Assembly (NCBI GenBank): GCA_000277445.1
Contig: AJWJ01000086.1
Span: 1-60,505 of the forward strand
Source: Polysphondylium violaceum
Lineage: Eukaryota > Evosea > Eumycetozoa > Dictyosteliales > Dictyosteliaceae
Direction: 5' to 3'
Length of the DNA stretch: 60,505 nucleotides
The position numbers were made by a program, and so were the translations under genes. The notes under the pieces were generated by a model. It had not been told where the DNA came from, made no database searches, and saw only the letters and a program-made list of their open reading frames with translations. This document shows positions 60,315 to 60,505 of this stretch, piece by piece. Within the stretch, counting starts at the first letter, position 1. Each line of letters begins with the position of its first letter.

Positions 60315-60505
60315 TGTTTTCTTTAATTTATTGGAGGTGTTTAAATCTTAAAAGAACCCCGGGGATCCGCAGAGTTCTACCTCACTGGGGAGTAGAGATA
60401 AACTAAAAATGAGTGGTTTTTTTCTGTAAAAAAGACGACATTGTACGAAGTAAGAAGATATCCTTGGCACTCATAGAGTGATTGCGATTCTTCTGAGGTT
60501 TGTTT
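60315..60505 (-). repeat. Structured repeat copy 2, inverted, cut by the window end
   Basis: 191 bp, reverse complement of 49087-49290, and it runs to the last base. Stem sequences of all three hairpins are the same as in copy 1. The loops differ (CCCAGT against GCCATGT; ATCC against ACTCG) and the central A/T linker is different and shorter. The repeat may continue past the window. Confidence 0.75.

Overview
The window is nuclear DNA of a dictyostelid social amoeba. Intergenic DNA is AT-rich with long A/T runs. Introns are mostly short (about 30-225 bp), AT-rich and GT-AG. Coding regions carry Asn, Gln, Thr, Ser and Asp/Glu runs, and several genes are typical of the group (CHASE-domain adenylyl cyclase ACG, Unc104 kinesin, a PH-type PI3-kinase, clustered P450s). 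Some coding stretches are clearly GC-rich, which points away from D. discoideum itself and towards a less AT-rich genus such as Cavenderia or Heterostelium; that is inference. The window starts in a poly-T run and ends inside a repeat, so it is probably a whole contig. All gene models below were spliced by hand, and every exon joint given keeps the reading frame.

Layout. 0-5.5 kb: a CISD3-like CDGSH protein (+), a small GPI-type secreted protein (-), mitochondrial TrpRS (+) and adenylyl cyclase ACG (-). 6.1-10.4 kb: VID27-like protein (-) and a small three-exon LAMTOR3 gene (-). 10.9-14.4 kb: PIG-V (+), COQ10 (-), SDHAF4 (+). 16.1-23.5 kb: two adjacent ubiquitin-system genes on the + strand, a four-MATH protein with USP7-type ubiquitin-like domains but no protease domain, then a tandem-UBC E2 of the UBE2O/BIRC6 type. 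23.5-25.3 kb: a decayed, gene-poor stretch. 25.3-30.1 kb: RhoGAP-WD40 protein (-) and a TMEM86/YhhN membrane protein (+). 30.5-37.0 kb: Unc104/KIF1 kinesin (+). 37.1-42.6 kb: three tandem cytochrome P450 genes (-). 43.0-48.6 kb: NUBPL/IND1 (-), ankyrin-KH protein (+), PCC beta subunit (+). 49.1-60.5 kb: a pair of inverted about 200-bp repeats that look like a structured RNA family, flanking a SMYD4-like TPR-MYND-SET protein (-), PUS1 (+), a PH-domain class I PI3-kinase (-) and ISD11/LYRM4 (+).

How they fit together. Many products are mitochondrial: TrpRS, COQ10, SDHAF4, NUBPL, PCCB, ISD11 and perhaps the CISD3-like protein. Four of these touch Fe-S cluster biology or its client complexes. A second group is signalling and membrane traffic: ACG, PI3K, RhoGAP, LAMTOR3 and Unc104.

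The most interesting items are (1) the protease-less USP7-like MATH protein beside the tandem-UBC E2, (2) the inverted repeat pair whose differences outside an A/T linker fall almost only in predicted hairpin loops, and (3) a P450 paralogue with an altered I-helix.
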